Shown piece after piece: positions 52,487 through 61,771 of a stretch of 64,000 nt of DNA. Origin of the DNA: Opitutia bacterium Tous-C4FEB (lineage in GTDB: Bacteria; Verrucomicrobiota; Verrucomicrobiia; Opitutales; Opitutaceae). The stretch covers positions 1 to 64,000 of the forward strand of contig NEVA01000016.1 in assembly GCA_002304445.1 (NCBI GenBank). The letters are read 5' to 3'. The notes beneath the pieces are model-generated. The model was not told where the DNA came from. It saw nothing but the letters and a program-made list of their open reading frames with translations, and did no database searches. Position numbers and translations under genes: made by a program. How positions within the stretch are numbered: the first letter of the stretch is position 1; each line of letters opens with the position of its first letter.

Positions 52487-54811
52487 CTACCCGATCACCG
52501 TCCCCGCGCCGGTTATCGGCTCCCGCAACCAAGTCGTGAAAACACGAAGCTTGTCCAGCGGCCCCAGCGTCAGCAACTCGTCGCCCACCTGCACGCACTC
52601 GCCGGCCCCCGGATTCAAAATTCTCAGCCCGCGGCGTTTGAGACCCGCGATTTGCACCCCGTGTTTGAGCGACGGCGCCATCTCCGCCAACGTCCAACCC
52701 ACCGCCCTGCTGTCGGCCGACACGGTCAACACTTCCATCCTCACTTCGTCCAGTAACGACTCTGTCGCCAGCTCGCCTGACACCGCCCCGAGCACCGCCT
52801 TTCCCGCCTGCACCTGTTCGGGCGTGCCCAACAATAGCACCTTGTCCCGCGGGTAGAGCACTGCCGCCGGGGTCGGCAACGGGATCATAAACCCTTGCCG
52901 TTCGATCCCCACGACCGAGCAGCCGGTGCGTTTGCGCAATTCGAGTTCCGCTATGCTTCGGCCTTTGCAATCCGCCAAATCCGGCAGCGTACAGTCGATC
53001 ATCTGCAAATCCCAATCGCCGTGCGGCTGCAGCCACGGCGCCATCGTCGCGGTCATCCGATTGTCGCCCGGCTCGATCGCGCTGTTCAACTCCACCTCCA
53101 ACTGACTGTGCCAATAGATCAGCCGATGCCGCAGCACGATGAGCGCTCCGACCGCCGCCAGCGCACTCGCCAGCAACAACCATCGCGCCGTTCCCTCGGC
53201 TGGCAGGATCGCCATCAACCACAGAAACAGCCCCGCTCCCGCGACCATCTTTAGCCCCGTCTCCACCACGGGCGCCAGCCGCGCCGCCTGCGGGTGCCCT
53301 TGCGTCGAGACTTGGGCAAAGAGCAGCGCCAGCGCCGAACAGTTCCGCCAGATCGCCACGAGCGGCGCGAGCAACACCAGGCTCATCCCCGTCCAAAAAA
53401 TAATCTCCGGGCCGTGCGCCACGCCCCAATCGCGCCCCAACCACTGTTCCACCACCGCAAAAATCTGCCCCGAAAAAACCAGCAGCCCGCTCACGGCCAA
53501 CATCTCCACCCCGATTTGCACAAATCGTTTCCGGCTCAATTGCCACAGCGGACTGCGTTTCTGCTCCCGCCTAAACCGCTCCAACCACTCCTGATAATAA
53601 CGCTGCCACGCCCCCAGCCACTGCGGCTGCCGCGTAAACCAAAAATCGGCGATCGCCTCCGAGCGCCGCGTCAAGGTCGGCGCCGCCAGCGTCGTCAGCA
53701 GCGAGACGCCGACCGCCAGCGGATAAAACCGGGGCGGCACCAGCGCCGCTCCGACCCCCAGTTGCGCGATCACGAAAGAAAATTCGCCCACCGGGCTCGC
53801 CGTCAGCCCCGTGCGCAACGCATCCTTTGGCGGCGTACCGATCAACACGAGGCCCGTCGCGACCGCCAACGGCCGCGCCGCCAGCACGAAGCCCGCGATG
53901 CCCGCGATCACACCCGCATTCGCCGCCAATTCACGCACGTCGATCTGCATCCCGATCGCCACGAAAAATACCGCGCTGAACACATCCTTCATGCCCGTAA
54001 ACGTCCGCTCCACCTGATGCCGGTGCGGGGTCTCCGCCACGATCGTGCCGAGCAAAAACGCCCCCAGCGCCAGCGAATATCCCGCCCGGTGCGCCAACAC
54101 CGCCAGCCCGAACAGCAGCGCCGCCAGTCCCAGGGTCTGCAACTCCTCGTCGGCCGAGATGCTCATCTTCTTCAGCAGCCACGGCACCAACAGCAGCCCG
54201 CCCAATCCCGCCAACACCACGAAGGCGCCCAGTTTGCCCAACGTCGTCAGCACGCCCGCCGTTTCCGTCCCGGCCCCCGCTCCGCCGAGCTGCACCAGCG
54301 AGGTCAACAGCGTCAACATCGCGACCGCCACGATGTCTTCCAACACCGAGACGCCCATCGCCAGTTGCCCCGCCCGTTCATGGTTCGCCCCGGTCTCCTG
54401 CAAAACTTTGCTGATGATCGCCGACGACGACACCATCAACATGCCCGCCAAAAAGAGTCCTTCCGTCGTCCCCCAGCCCATCGCCGCACAGAGCCACCGG
54501 GTCAGATACAACATCAGCAACGCCCCGATCGCCGTCGCCAGCAACAGTTCGAAGCCCAACCGCCGCAGCTTGCGCAGACTCAAGCCCAACCCGATACCGA
54601 ACATCAGAAATACCAATCCCACCTGCCCGAGCGTTTCGATCCGGCCGACGTCAGCCACCAGCGAGAAGGGCTGCCGATAGGGCCCGACCACCATCCCCGC
54701 CACCAAAAATCCCACCACCACCGAGAGCCCCAGCCGCTGACACCCCCATCCCGCCAGCCCGGCCACCAACAAAATCACCGCGAGGTCTTGGACAAACGTG
54801 AATCCATCCAT
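52487..54811 (-). CDS. KefB/C-type monovalent cation:proton antiporter with two RCK-C domains
   Basis: A 774-residue transporter. About 12 membrane segments occupy residues 1-390 with the CPA2 signature 'MLMVSSSAIISKVLQETGANHE' and 'ALGAFLLGTIVAETPH'. After a second hydrophobic region come two TrkA-C/RCK-C-like domains ('VVGIERQGFMIPLP...DKVLLLG' and 'IAGLKRRGLRILNPGAGECVQVGDELLTLG'). No TrkA-N domain is evident, so it differs from KefC. It probably exchanges K+ or Na+ for H+. Convergent with tatA, and 22 bases after the start side of the methyltransferase at 54834. Confidence 0.88.
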   Translation of the reverse strand: MDGFTFVQDLAVILLVAGLAGWGCQRLGLSVVVGFLVAGMVVGPYRQPFSLVADVGRIETLGQVGLVFLMFGIGLGLSLRKLRRLGFELLLATAIGALLMLYLTRWLCAAMGWGTTEGLFLAGMLMVSSSAIISKVLQETGANHERAGQLAMGVSVLEDIVAVAMLTLLTSLVQLGGAGAGTETAGVLTTLGKLGAFVVLAGLGGLLLVPWLLKKMSISADEELQTLGLAALLFGLAVLAHRAGYSLALGAFLLGTIVAETPHRHQVERTFTGMKDVFSAVFFVAIGMQIDVRELAANAGVIAGIAGFVLAARPLAVATGLVLIGTPPKDALRTGLTASPVGEFSFVIAQLGVGAALVPPRFYPLAVGVSLLTTLAAPTLTRRSEAIADFWFTRQPQWLGAWQRYYQEWLERFRREQKRSPLWQLSRKRFVQIGVEMLAVSGLLVFSGQIFAVVEQWLGRDWGVAHGPEIIFWTGMSLVLLAPLVAIWRNCSALALLFAQVSTQGHPQAARLAPVVETGLKMVAGAGLFLWLMAILPAEGTARWLLLASALAAVGALIVLRHRLIYWHSQLEVELNSAIEPGDNRMTATMAPWLQPHGDWDLQMIDCTLPDLADCKGRSIAELELRKRTGCSVVGIERQGFMIPLPTPAAVLYPRDKVLLLGTPEQVQAGKAVLGAVSGELATESLLDEVRMEVLTVSADSRAVGWTLAEMAPSLKHGVQIAGLKRRGLRILNPGAGECVQVGDELLTLGPLDKLRVFTTWLREPITGAGTVIG

Positions 54812-54833
54812 CGCGTTATCCTCGTCCCGCGTT

Positions 54834-55502
54834 CTACGGCTTCACTCCGCAGCCGTAGACCCACATCGGCCGCGTCGCCACCTTTACGTCCGTAAATCCC
54901 GCCCGGCGCAGAAACGCATCGATCTCCGGCACCGACGAACACTTCGAAATATGCGACGGTCGCTGGCCCGGCGCGATTCGCCGGCTCGCTTCAAACATCG
55001 CCCAGCCCGCATCCGACGCGATGTCCGCATTGTCGCAGTAAAAGCGCCCGCCCGGTTTCAACACCCGCATCGCCTCCAGCACATACGTGTAACGGTCCCA
55101 CTCCTCGAGGTGCATGAAAACGACCGTCGTGTAGACCACATCCACCGAAGCATCCGGAATCGGCGACAGATCGTAACCGGAGATTTCTTGCAGCCGCACA
55201 TTGGGCAGCCCGATCAACCGCCGTCCCGCCAGCGTGATCATGTTGGGCGACACATCGCAGCCGATCCACTCCCGCACCAACGGCGCCAACACGCGCCCCA
55301 CCCGCCCCACACCGCAGCCGATCTCCAAAAACACATCGTCCGGCCGGATCCCCGTCGTCGCCCGCAAAATATCCAACGTATCCTCGGCGTCCGCATGAAA
55401 TTTTTCCTCATCCGTGTAGCCCGATACGACCATGTAGGCGTCCTCCTTCGTCGTGGAGAGCGAAGTCCACACCGCTTTGTAATCCGCGCGCAATTTACTC
55501 AT
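54834..55502 (-). CDS. Class I SAM-dependent methyltransferase
   Basis: A 222-residue methyltransferase. Motif I is 'FLEIGCGVGRVGRVL', followed by 'IGCDVSPNM' and 'VDVVYTTVVFMHLEEWDRY', typical of Methyltransf_11/25 enzymes. The ATG at 55502 (MSKLRADYK) was chosen over one 8 codons upstream because the upstream codons overlap the divergent leader. It is read towards the antiporter gene and divergent from the epimerase at 55654. It may belong to the glycan genes on the right; the substrate is not determinable. Confidence 0.8.
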   Translation of the reverse strand: MSKLRADYKAVWTSLSTTKEDAYMVVSGYTDEEKFHADAEDTLDILRATTGIRPDDVFLEIGCGVGRVGRVLAPLVREWIGCDVSPNMITLAGRRLIGLPNVRLQEISGYDLSPIPDASVDVVYTTVVFMHLEEWDRYTYVLEAMRVLKPGGRFYCDNADIASDAGWAMFEASRRIAPGQRPSHISKCSSVPEIDAFLRRAGFTDVKVATRPMWVYGCGVKP

Positions 55503-55653
55503 GCGCGCCGAGCCAACGCCCCGCATTCCTCCACGTCAAGGGAGCCGACGCTTGGAACGGCACGGGGATCGTCCCCATGAGTTTTCGCCATCACCCCAGC
55601 CGCTCAAAAATCCCCCTTCCCACCCGCCTAAATCCCCGCAAACCTTCCGCTCC

Positions 55654-56736
55654 ATGCGCATTCTCATCACCGGCATCTGCGGCTTCGTCGGCGGCACGCT
55701 CGCCCGGGCTTTCGTCGCCTCCGGTGCCGGCCACGAGCTCCACGGTTTCGACAACTTCATCCGTCCCGGCAGCGAAACCAATCGCGCCGAACTCAAAAAA
55801 CTCGGGATCAAAATTGTCCACGCCGATCTCCGCGCCGCGAGCGATCTCGAGACCCTGCCAGCCGTGGACTGGGTCATCGACGCCGCCGCCAACCCCAGCG
55901 TCCTCGCCGGCGTCGACGGCAAAACCAGCTCGCGCCAACTCGTCGAACACAACCTCAGCGGCACGATCAATCTCCTCGAATACTGCAAGACTCACCGCGC
56001 CGGTTTCGTTCTCCTCAGCACGAGCCGCGTCTACTCCATCCCGCCTCTTGCCGCTCTTCCGGTCGAGCCCCACGCCGACGCCTTTCGCCCTCTCTCAACG
56101 GCCTCGGCCTCTTCGCTTCCGCCGGGCGTGAGCCCGGCCGGCATCTCGGAATTGTTCTCCACCGCCGCCCCCGTCTCGCTCTATGGCGCCACCAAGCTCG
56201 CCAGCGAAGCGCTCGCCCTCGAATACGGTGAAACGTTTGGCCTGCCCGTCTTCGTAAACCGCTGCGGCGTGCTCGCCGGTGCCGGCCAATTCGGCCGCGC
56301 CGATCAAGGCATCTTCGCCTATTGGCTCAATGCCCACCTCCGCCGCAGCACCCTCAACTATATCGGCTTCGGCGGCCTCGGCCATCAGGTCCGCGATTGC
56401 CTCCATCCGCGCGACCTCGTCCCTCTCCTCGAAAAACAGTTCGCCGCGCCCAAACTCCCCGCCGCCGATCGCCTCGCCAATGTCTCCGGCGGCGCCGCTT
56501 CCGCCATGTCGCTCCGCCAACTCACGGCTTGGTGTGACACCACCTTCGGCCCGCACCCGGTCGCTTCCGATTCGACCCCGCGCCCGTTCGATCTGCCGTG
56601 GGTCGTGCTCGACTCCGCGAAAGCCACCCGACTGTGGTCGTGGCAACCGCAGACCTCCACCGCCGCGATCCTCAGCGAAATCGCCGCCCACGCCCAAGCT
56701 CACCCCGACTGGCTCGCTCTCTCGGCCCCACTCTGA
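55654..56736 (+). CDS. NAD-dependent epimerase, CDP-paratose 2-epimerase-like
   Basis: A 360-residue extended SDR. 'RILITGICGFVGGTLA' carries the cofactor motif near residues 7-13, and the catalytic pair is Y177/K181 in 'SLYGATK'. 'RCGVLAGAGQFGRADQGIFAYW' and 'RDCLHPRDLV' resemble the tyvelose/paratose epimerase family, so it is related to the protein at 42185, but it keeps the Tyr that the other has lost. The ATG at 55654 puts the motif at the usual distance; the frame is open upstream without homology. It is followed by a GT2 after a REP-like palindrome. Confidence 0.82.
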   Translation: MRILITGICGFVGGTLARAFVASGAGHELHGFDNFIRPGSETNRAELKKLGIKIVHADLRAASDLETLPAVDWVIDAAANPSVLAGVDGKTSSRQLVEHNLSGTINLLEYCKTHRAGFVLLSTSRVYSIPPLAALPVEPHADAFRPLSTASASSLPPGVSPAGISELFSTAAPVSLYGATKLASEALALEYGETFGLPVFVNRCGVLAGAGQFGRADQGIFAYWLNAHLRRSTLNYIGFGGLGHQVRDCLHPRDLVPLLEKQFAAPKLPAADRLANVSGGAASAMSLRQLTAWCDTTFGPHPVASDSTPRPFDLPWVVLDSAKATRLWSWQPQTSTAAILSEIAAHAQAHPDWLALSAPL

Positions 56737-56742
56737 CCACCG

Positions 56743-56776
56743 GTCATTGCGAGCAGCGCCGCGACGCGGCAATCCA
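56743..56776. repeat. REP-like palindromic element
   Basis: The sequence reads GTCATTGC GAGCAGCGCC GCGACGCG GCAATCCAG, with ATTGC and GCAAT as inverted ends and CGCG/GCGC core symmetry. Words such as GTCATTGCGAGC...GCAATCC are known from small palindromic repeats spread through many bacterial genomes. It lies in the 93-base gap between the epimerase and the GT2 gene and could fold as a hairpin in the transcript. Only one copy was noticed in this window. Confidence 0.6.
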
Positions 56777-56829
56777 GCACAATTCTCCCGCGCGAAGCGC
56801 CACCCAACTCCATCGCCTCTTCCCTTTCC

Positions 56830-57600
56830 GTGCCCCTCACTCCTCCAAAGCCTCTCACTCCGCTTACGCTCTTCAGCGTTGTCATCCCCGCGCGCGATGA
56901 GTCCGAGTCCCTCCCCTCCACCCTCGCCGCGATCTATGCGACGTTCACGGCGGAGAAGATTCCCCACGAAATTGTCGTCGTCGACGATGGCTCCAAAGAC
57001 CGCACGTGGGCCGTGCTCCAAGAACTGCGTGCGACCATTCCCACCCTCGCTCCCGTCCAAAACCTCGACGAACACGGTTTCGGCCGCGCCGTCGTCTGCG
57101 GCCTCGATCACAGCCGCGGCGACGCCGTCGTCATCATGATGGCGGACGCCTCCGATGCCCCCGCCGACGCCGTTCGCTACTGGCACCTGCTCGGCCAAGG
57201 TTTCGATTGCGCCTTTGGCAGTCGCTTCATCAAGGGCGGCTCGGTCCACGATTACCCGCGCATCAAGCTCATGGTTAACCGCCTCGCCAATTTTTTCGTG
57301 CGCGTCGGCTTCGCCATCCCCCTCAACGACACCACCAACGCCTTCAAGGCCTACCGCCGCACCGTGATCGATGGCTGCCGCCCCTTCCTCGCCCCGCACT
57401 TTAATTTAACGGTCGAGATTCCACTCAAGGCCATCGCCCGGGGCTATAGCTTCACGATTACCCCGATTAGCTGGCACAACCGCAAATTCGGGGTCGCCAA
57501 GTTGAAGATCAAAGAGATGGGCAGCCGCTACTTCTTCATCTGCGCCTATGTCTGGCTGGAAAAATACTTCAGCCGGGGCGATTACCGCCGCCGCACCTGA
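56830..57600 (+). CDS. GT2 glycosyltransferase, dolichol-phosphate mannosyltransferase-like
   Basis: A 256-residue GT-A fold enzyme starting at GTG. 'FSVVIPARDESESL' and 'VDDGSKDRTW' bind the nucleotide, 'HGFGRAVVCGL' matches the DPM1 loop, and the DxD position reads 'MMADASDAPAD'. No membrane helices follow. The nearest relative in this window is the GT2 at 41405. It probably makes a polyprenyl-phosphate sugar for a GT-C enzyme. It lies 93 bases after the epimerase and 88 bases before the Oar-like receptor. Confidence 0.86.
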   Translation: MPLTPPKPLTPLTLFSVVIPARDESESLPSTLAAIYATFTAEKIPHEIVVVDDGSKDRTWAVLQELRATIPTLAPVQNLDEHGFGRAVVCGLDHSRGDAVVIMMADASDAPADAVRYWHLLGQGFDCAFGSRFIKGGSVHDYPRIKLMVNRLANFFVRVGFAIPLNDTTNAFKAYRRTVIDGCRPFLAPHFNLTVEIPLKAIARGYSFTITPISWHNRKFGVAKLKIKEMGSRYFFICAYVWLEKYFSRGDYRRRT

Positions 57601-57688
57601 GCTTTTTGTCACGAAATCCTCACCTAACCTCGCAAATCGGCACTCGACAAGCTTCCCCCCCACCGACTCGTCTTTCGTTTTGATAACC

Positions 57689-60600
57689 ATGAAAACCAAC
57701 CGTCCAACGTCCATCCCCCGGGTCCAAACGCTCTTCCAGGCGTTCGCCCTCCTCCTCGCGCTCGCGCTCGCGCCAGCCACTTTCGCCCAAGTCGTTTCCG
57801 CCGGCATGACCGGCTACGTCGGCGACAAGTCGGGTAAACCTGTGGCCGGTGCCACGGTGACCGCCACGCACGCACCGACCGGCACCGCCTATTCGGCCAC
57901 CACGCGCGCCGACGGTCGATTCAACTTCCGCGGTATGATTGTAGGCGGGCCCTACAACGTCAGCGTCGCCTCCTCCGGTTTCAAGAGCGACGGTCGTTCC
58001 GAAATCAATACCATCCTCGGTCAAGACATCAGCCAAGACTTCACTTTGGAGTCGGGTTCCGAAGTCTTGACCCTCGAGGCTTTCAAAGTCTCCGCCGGAG
58101 CCAATGATCTGGACGGCACCGCCACCGGTGCGGGCAATGTTTTCAGCAGTCAGCGCATCGGGGCCAAGCCCACGTCGGAGCGCTCCCTCGCCGATATGAT
58201 CAGCGCCTCGCCCTTGGTCACCATCCGCTCTTTCGGCGGCGATCGCGAAGAGGCTCAAATCACTGCGGTCGGTCAAAACAACCGCTACAACTCGATTCAA
58301 ATCGACGGTGCCCGCATCAACGACCAGTTCGGCCTCAACGCCACCGGTCTCGCTTCCTTCTTCAATCCCCTCTCGCTCGACACGATCGAGCAACTTTCCG
58401 TCCAAGTCTCGCCCTACGATGTCCGCCAAGCCGGCTTCACGGGCGCGAGCATCAACGCCGTCACCAAGAGCGGCACCAACACCTACAAAGGTTCCGTCTA
58501 CTATTATTTCCGCGGCAACGAACTCCTGGGTCAAAAACTCCAAGGTCAAAACGTTCGTGAAAATGTCCTCACCGGCGCCAACGTCGTACCCAAGCTGGAG
58601 CGTCAAACGTATGGCATCACTTTCGGTGGCCCGATCCTAAAGAATCGCCTCTTCTTCTTCCTGAATTACGAGAAATTCGAAAGCACGAGTGCGGGTCGCG
58701 ACCAACGTCTCGGCGGCGCGGATTATTCGGCGATCACCGCCCGCTACGCGGCCTACAACACCGCCTCGGGGAAAAATATCGCATGGGGCGCCCCGGTGTC
58801 CTCCGCCACCACCAACGCTTCCGAAGATGAAAAGAAAATCGCCAAAATTGATTGGAATATCTCCTCCAATCACCGCGCCTCGATTCGCTACTCCTCGACC
58901 GAGGGCGAAGTCCCGCAATTCGGCTATTACGCTAGTGGCAGCTTTAATAACTTCCTCACGCTTTCCGGTGGTCCCGTGGGCGCTCTCCAAGGCCATTTTT
59001 ACGCCCAGCTTCGCAAAGAAGAGTCCTACGCCGGCCAGCTCTTCAGCCAATGGACGCCCGACTTCAAGACCGAGATCAAGTACTCTACGACCATCCAAGA
59101 CCAGTTCACGCCCAGTCAAAGTACCGCTCCTATGGTCGCCATTTATGGCGTCGCCGGCAGAGATTTGACCAACGGCAACACGGTCACCAACGGCGCCGTG
59201 ATCGCCGGCACCGAGCAGTTCCGCCACGGTAATCAGATCAATGTCGAAACCTCCCAAATGAGCGTCACCGGAGACTACTTCTTGAACAACTTCGTCTTCT
59301 CCGGCGGATTCGAACGCGAACAGAACGATTTTTATAATCTCTTCCGCCAAGGCTCCTACGGTCTTGTCGCCTTCCGTTCGGTCGCCGACTTCCTCAACGA
59401 CGTTCCCACCCGCATCCAGCGCAATTATTATGACCCCAAACTGCGCCCCGTCGCCGACGTCTCGGACTTCGCGACCAACGGCATTTTTGGCCAGGTCAAG
59501 TGGGACATTAACCCACGCCTCAACGTTCAATTCGGCGTCCGCTACGAGTTCGCCGAGAGTGAGCTCCGGCCTGCGCTCAATCAGACCTTCCTTACTACCA
59601 CCGGTTTCAGAAACGATGGCACGCTCGACGGTTCCAGCCAGATTTCCCCGCGCCTCAGCTTCAACTGGGCTGCGGATGAAGCCCGCATCACGCAGATTCG
59701 CGGCGGTATCGGCCACTTCTCGGGCCGCGCTCCTTGGGTGCTTTTCTCAAACTCCTTCGGCGCCACCGGCGTCGGCAGCTTCACCCGCACCTCGGCGGAT
59801 GCGGTCAACCCAATCCCGCTCTCTTTCGCCAGCTACCTGCGAAACGATTTCGATCCCGCTAATCCAATCGGCAGCGCCGCCGATAGCAGCGGTGCCCGGC
59901 GTGAAGTCGCGCTCTCCGACGACGGCATCAATCTGCCGTCTGTCTGGCGCGCCAACTTGGCGGTCGATCGCAAAATCCCTCTTTTCGATACCGTTCTCAG
60001 TCTCGAGGTCGTCCAAAGCTATAACGATCAATCGATTTTTATCTCGAACGAGAATTTGAGGAAGACCACCGTCGGAGCCGACGGCCGGCAGCGCTTCGGC
60101 GGCAATCCGGCAAGCAACACGGTTAATCCCCGCTTTGCCGCCTACACCAACATTTATCGCATCCGGAATGTTAGCAATGTCGGCGAATCCCGTTACTTCA
60201 CCGCGTCTTGGTCCCGTCCGCTTAAGAATAATTGGGGCTTCGATGCGAGTTACGTCCGCGGCTTCTCAACCGACGCCCAAGCCATCGGGCAAACCACCGC
60301 CAGCGGTCAATGGGAACGGAACGTTGTCTTCAACCAAAGCGAGGTCGAAAAAGGGATTTCGGACTTCGAGATCAAGAATCGCGTCATGCTGAGCTATACC
60401 CGCCAATTCGAGTTCGTTAAGAAATGGAAAACCACCGCATCGCTTTACTACGAAGGCCGATCCGGCAACCCCTACAGCTGGGTTTACAATAACAGCGATC
60501 TCAACGGCGACGGACGCAACGATAACGACATCATGGCGGTGCCATCCGGACTTGCCGACCCACGCTTCGATTTCTCCGGTCTCTCCGCTGCCGACGCGCA

Positions 60601-60979
60601 GACCTACTTGGATCGAATCAACAGCAACGGGCTGGGCGAATACGCGGGTGGGATCTCGGGTCGCAACGCCTTCCAAGAGCCGTGGGTCAATCGCCTCGAT
60701 CTGAAGCTCATGCAAAACGTGCCAATCTACGGCAACGCCAAGCTCGATCTCTTCTTTGACTTCATCAATTTCGGATCGTTCCTTAGCCGCGACTTCTTCG
60801 GCTACTACGAAGAGGCCACGCTGCAGAGCAACGACGTCTTCCGCCGCCGCAACCTCGGTGGGGCCTCTTATGGTGCTGACGGCCGCATCCGTCCCACCCT
60901 CGGCAATCCGTCGAATCTCGTGATCGACAACGGCCAAAGCCGTTGGCGCATCCAGCTCGGCGCGAAGCTGTCATTCTAA
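57689..60979 (+). CDS. Oar-like TonB-dependent receptor with carboxypeptidase-like plug extension
   Basis: A 1096-residue outer-membrane protein. A signal peptide (about residues 1-33, ending 'ATFAQ') is followed by a CarboxypepD_reg-like beta-sandwich ('GKPVAGATVTATHAPTG', 'FRGMIVGGPYNV'), a possible TonB-box region with 'LEAFKVSAG', then plug and barrel. The end 'RIQLGAKLSF' closes with Phe as outer-membrane assembly requires. This is the Oar/OmpR-type receptor layout for large ligands. The ATG at 57689 gives the signal peptide; the frame is open upstream into the GT2 gene. A terminator follows. Confidence 0.9.
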   Translation: MKTNRPTSIPRVQTLFQAFALLLALALAPATFAQVVSAGMTGYVGDKSGKPVAGATVTATHAPTGTAYSATTRADGRFNFRGMIVGGPYNVSVASSGFKSDGRSEINTILGQDISQDFTLESGSEVLTLEAFKVSAGANDLDGTATGAGNVFSSQRIGAKPTSERSLADMISASPLVTIRSFGGDREEAQITAVGQNNRYNSIQIDGARINDQFGLNATGLASFFNPLSLDTIEQLSVQVSPYDVRQAGFTGASINAVTKSGTNTYKGSVYYYFRGNELLGQKLQGQNVRENVLTGANVVPKLERQTYGITFGGPILKNRLFFFLNYEKFESTSAGRDQRLGGADYSAITARYAAYNTASGKNIAWGAPVSSATTNASEDEKKIAKIDWNISSNHRASIRYSSTEGEVPQFGYYASGSFNNFLTLSGGPVGALQGHFYAQLRKEESYAGQLFSQWTPDFKTEIKYSTTIQDQFTPSQSTAPMVAIYGVAGRDLTNGNTVTNGAVIAGTEQFRHGNQINVETSQMSVTGDYFLNNFVFSGGFEREQNDFYNLFRQGSYGLVAFRSVADFLNDVPTRIQRNYYDPKLRPVADVSDFATNGIFGQVKWDINPRLNVQFGVRYEFAESELRPALNQTFLTTTGFRNDGTLDGSSQISPRLSFNWAADEARITQIRGGIGHFSGRAPWVLFSNSFGATGVGSFTRTSADAVNPIPLSFASYLRNDFDPANPIGSAADSSGARREVALSDDGINLPSVWRANLAVDRKIPLFDTVLSLEVVQSYNDQSIFISNENLRKTTVGADGRQRFGGNPASNTVNPRFAAYTNIYRIRNVSNVGESRYFTASWSRPLKNNWGFDASYVRGFSTDAQAIGQTTASGQWERNVVFNQSEVEKGISDFEIKNRVMLSYTRQFEFVKKWKTTASLYYEGRSGNPYSWVYNNSDLNGDGRNDNDIMAVPSGLADPRFDFSGLSAADAQTYLDRINSNGLGEYAGGISGRNAFQEPWVNRLDLKLMQNVPIYGNAKLDLFFDFINFGSFLSRDFFGYYEEATLQSNDVFRRRNLGGASYGADGRIRPTLGNPSNLVIDNGQSRWRIQLGAKLSF

Positions 60980-61006
60980 GCAGAGCCAAGCCATCCGCCC
61001 TCGCTC

Positions 61007-61037
61007 ACGCCGCTCCTTAACCGGAGCGGCGTTTTTT
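61007..61037 (+). terminator. Intrinsic terminator after the Oar-like receptor
   Basis: Stem ACGCCGCTCC (61007-61016) with GGAGCGGCGT (61023-61032), loop TTAACC and a T run. Confidence 0.9.
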
Positions 61038-61114
61038 ATGCCTCGCGCAAATTGGCACCGTTTTGTCACCGGAGCGCCATAGAAAACGCACAATGCGCGG
61101 TTAGGTTATGGTAC

Positions 61115-61771
61115 ATGCGCACCCCACTTGAATCAATCCGTCTACTTTCTGTTTTAGTTTTCCTCACTCATTCTGGCTCTGGTCTATTGCCTTCATTATC
61201 CGCCCACGGTCGGCATATCCCACCGACGCCAGCTGAGATCGCCTGGTCGCGCACCGCCGCCATCGTAGAGAAACTCCGCAACGACCCCCGGGCTTACCTG
61301 CCGCCGCGCCCCCCTGCGCCCGCCGGCGTGACTGACCTCGAATTCAGTGAGTTTTTTGCCCCAATCGTTGGCGATCGCGGTCTTGAATTAACGGATAAAA
61401 TCCGCGCCCTCCACGGTCAGCGGGTTCGCCTACTCGGCTTCATGGTGCGTCAGGCTCTGCCGACCCCTGGCGTTTTGCTTTTTGCGCCCCAGCCCATCCA
61501 AGTCGACGAGGTAGAATACGGCGCCTGCGATGACCTACCGCCTCAGGTTGTCCGCACCTTTGTTCCCTTACCCGCCGGCGTTCAAGTTCCACTTGCAGCA
61601 GGTGCTCTCCTGCTAACCGGAACGCTCGAAGTCGGCCAGCAGTCTGAAATCGACGGGCGCAATTCCCTCATCCGGTTGCGCCTGGATACCCCGGAACTCA
61701 CCCCACACAGCCAGTCCCGCCCCGTAGTTTCTACCGACTCTCCCTCCTTAAAAATTTCCTCCCAACCATGA
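61115..61771 (+). CDS. DUF3299-like secreted protein
   Basis: A 218-residue protein with an N-terminal hydrophobic segment (about residues 10-25). Its core reads 'GQRVRLLGFMVRQA...GVLLFAP...YGACDDLPPQ', close to DUF3299 proteins, which are OB-like and often near phosphatases or exporters. Its TGA overlaps the ATG of the alkaline phosphatase (ATGA at 61768-61771), so the two are translated together and the protein may help export or fold the phosphatase. The assignment to DUF3299 is a pattern match by eye. The ATG at 61115 starts the hydrophobic segment. Confidence 0.65.
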   Translation: MRTPLESIRLLSVLVFLTHSGSGLLPSLSAHGRHIPPTPAEIAWSRTAAIVEKLRNDPRAYLPPRPPAPAGVTDLEFSEFFAPIVGDRGLELTDKIRALHGQRVRLLGFMVRQALPTPGVLLFAPQPIQVDEVEYGACDDLPPQVVRTFVPLPAGVQVPLAAGALLLTGTLEVGQQSEIDGRNSLIRLRLDTPELTPHSQSRPVVSTDSPSLKISSQP

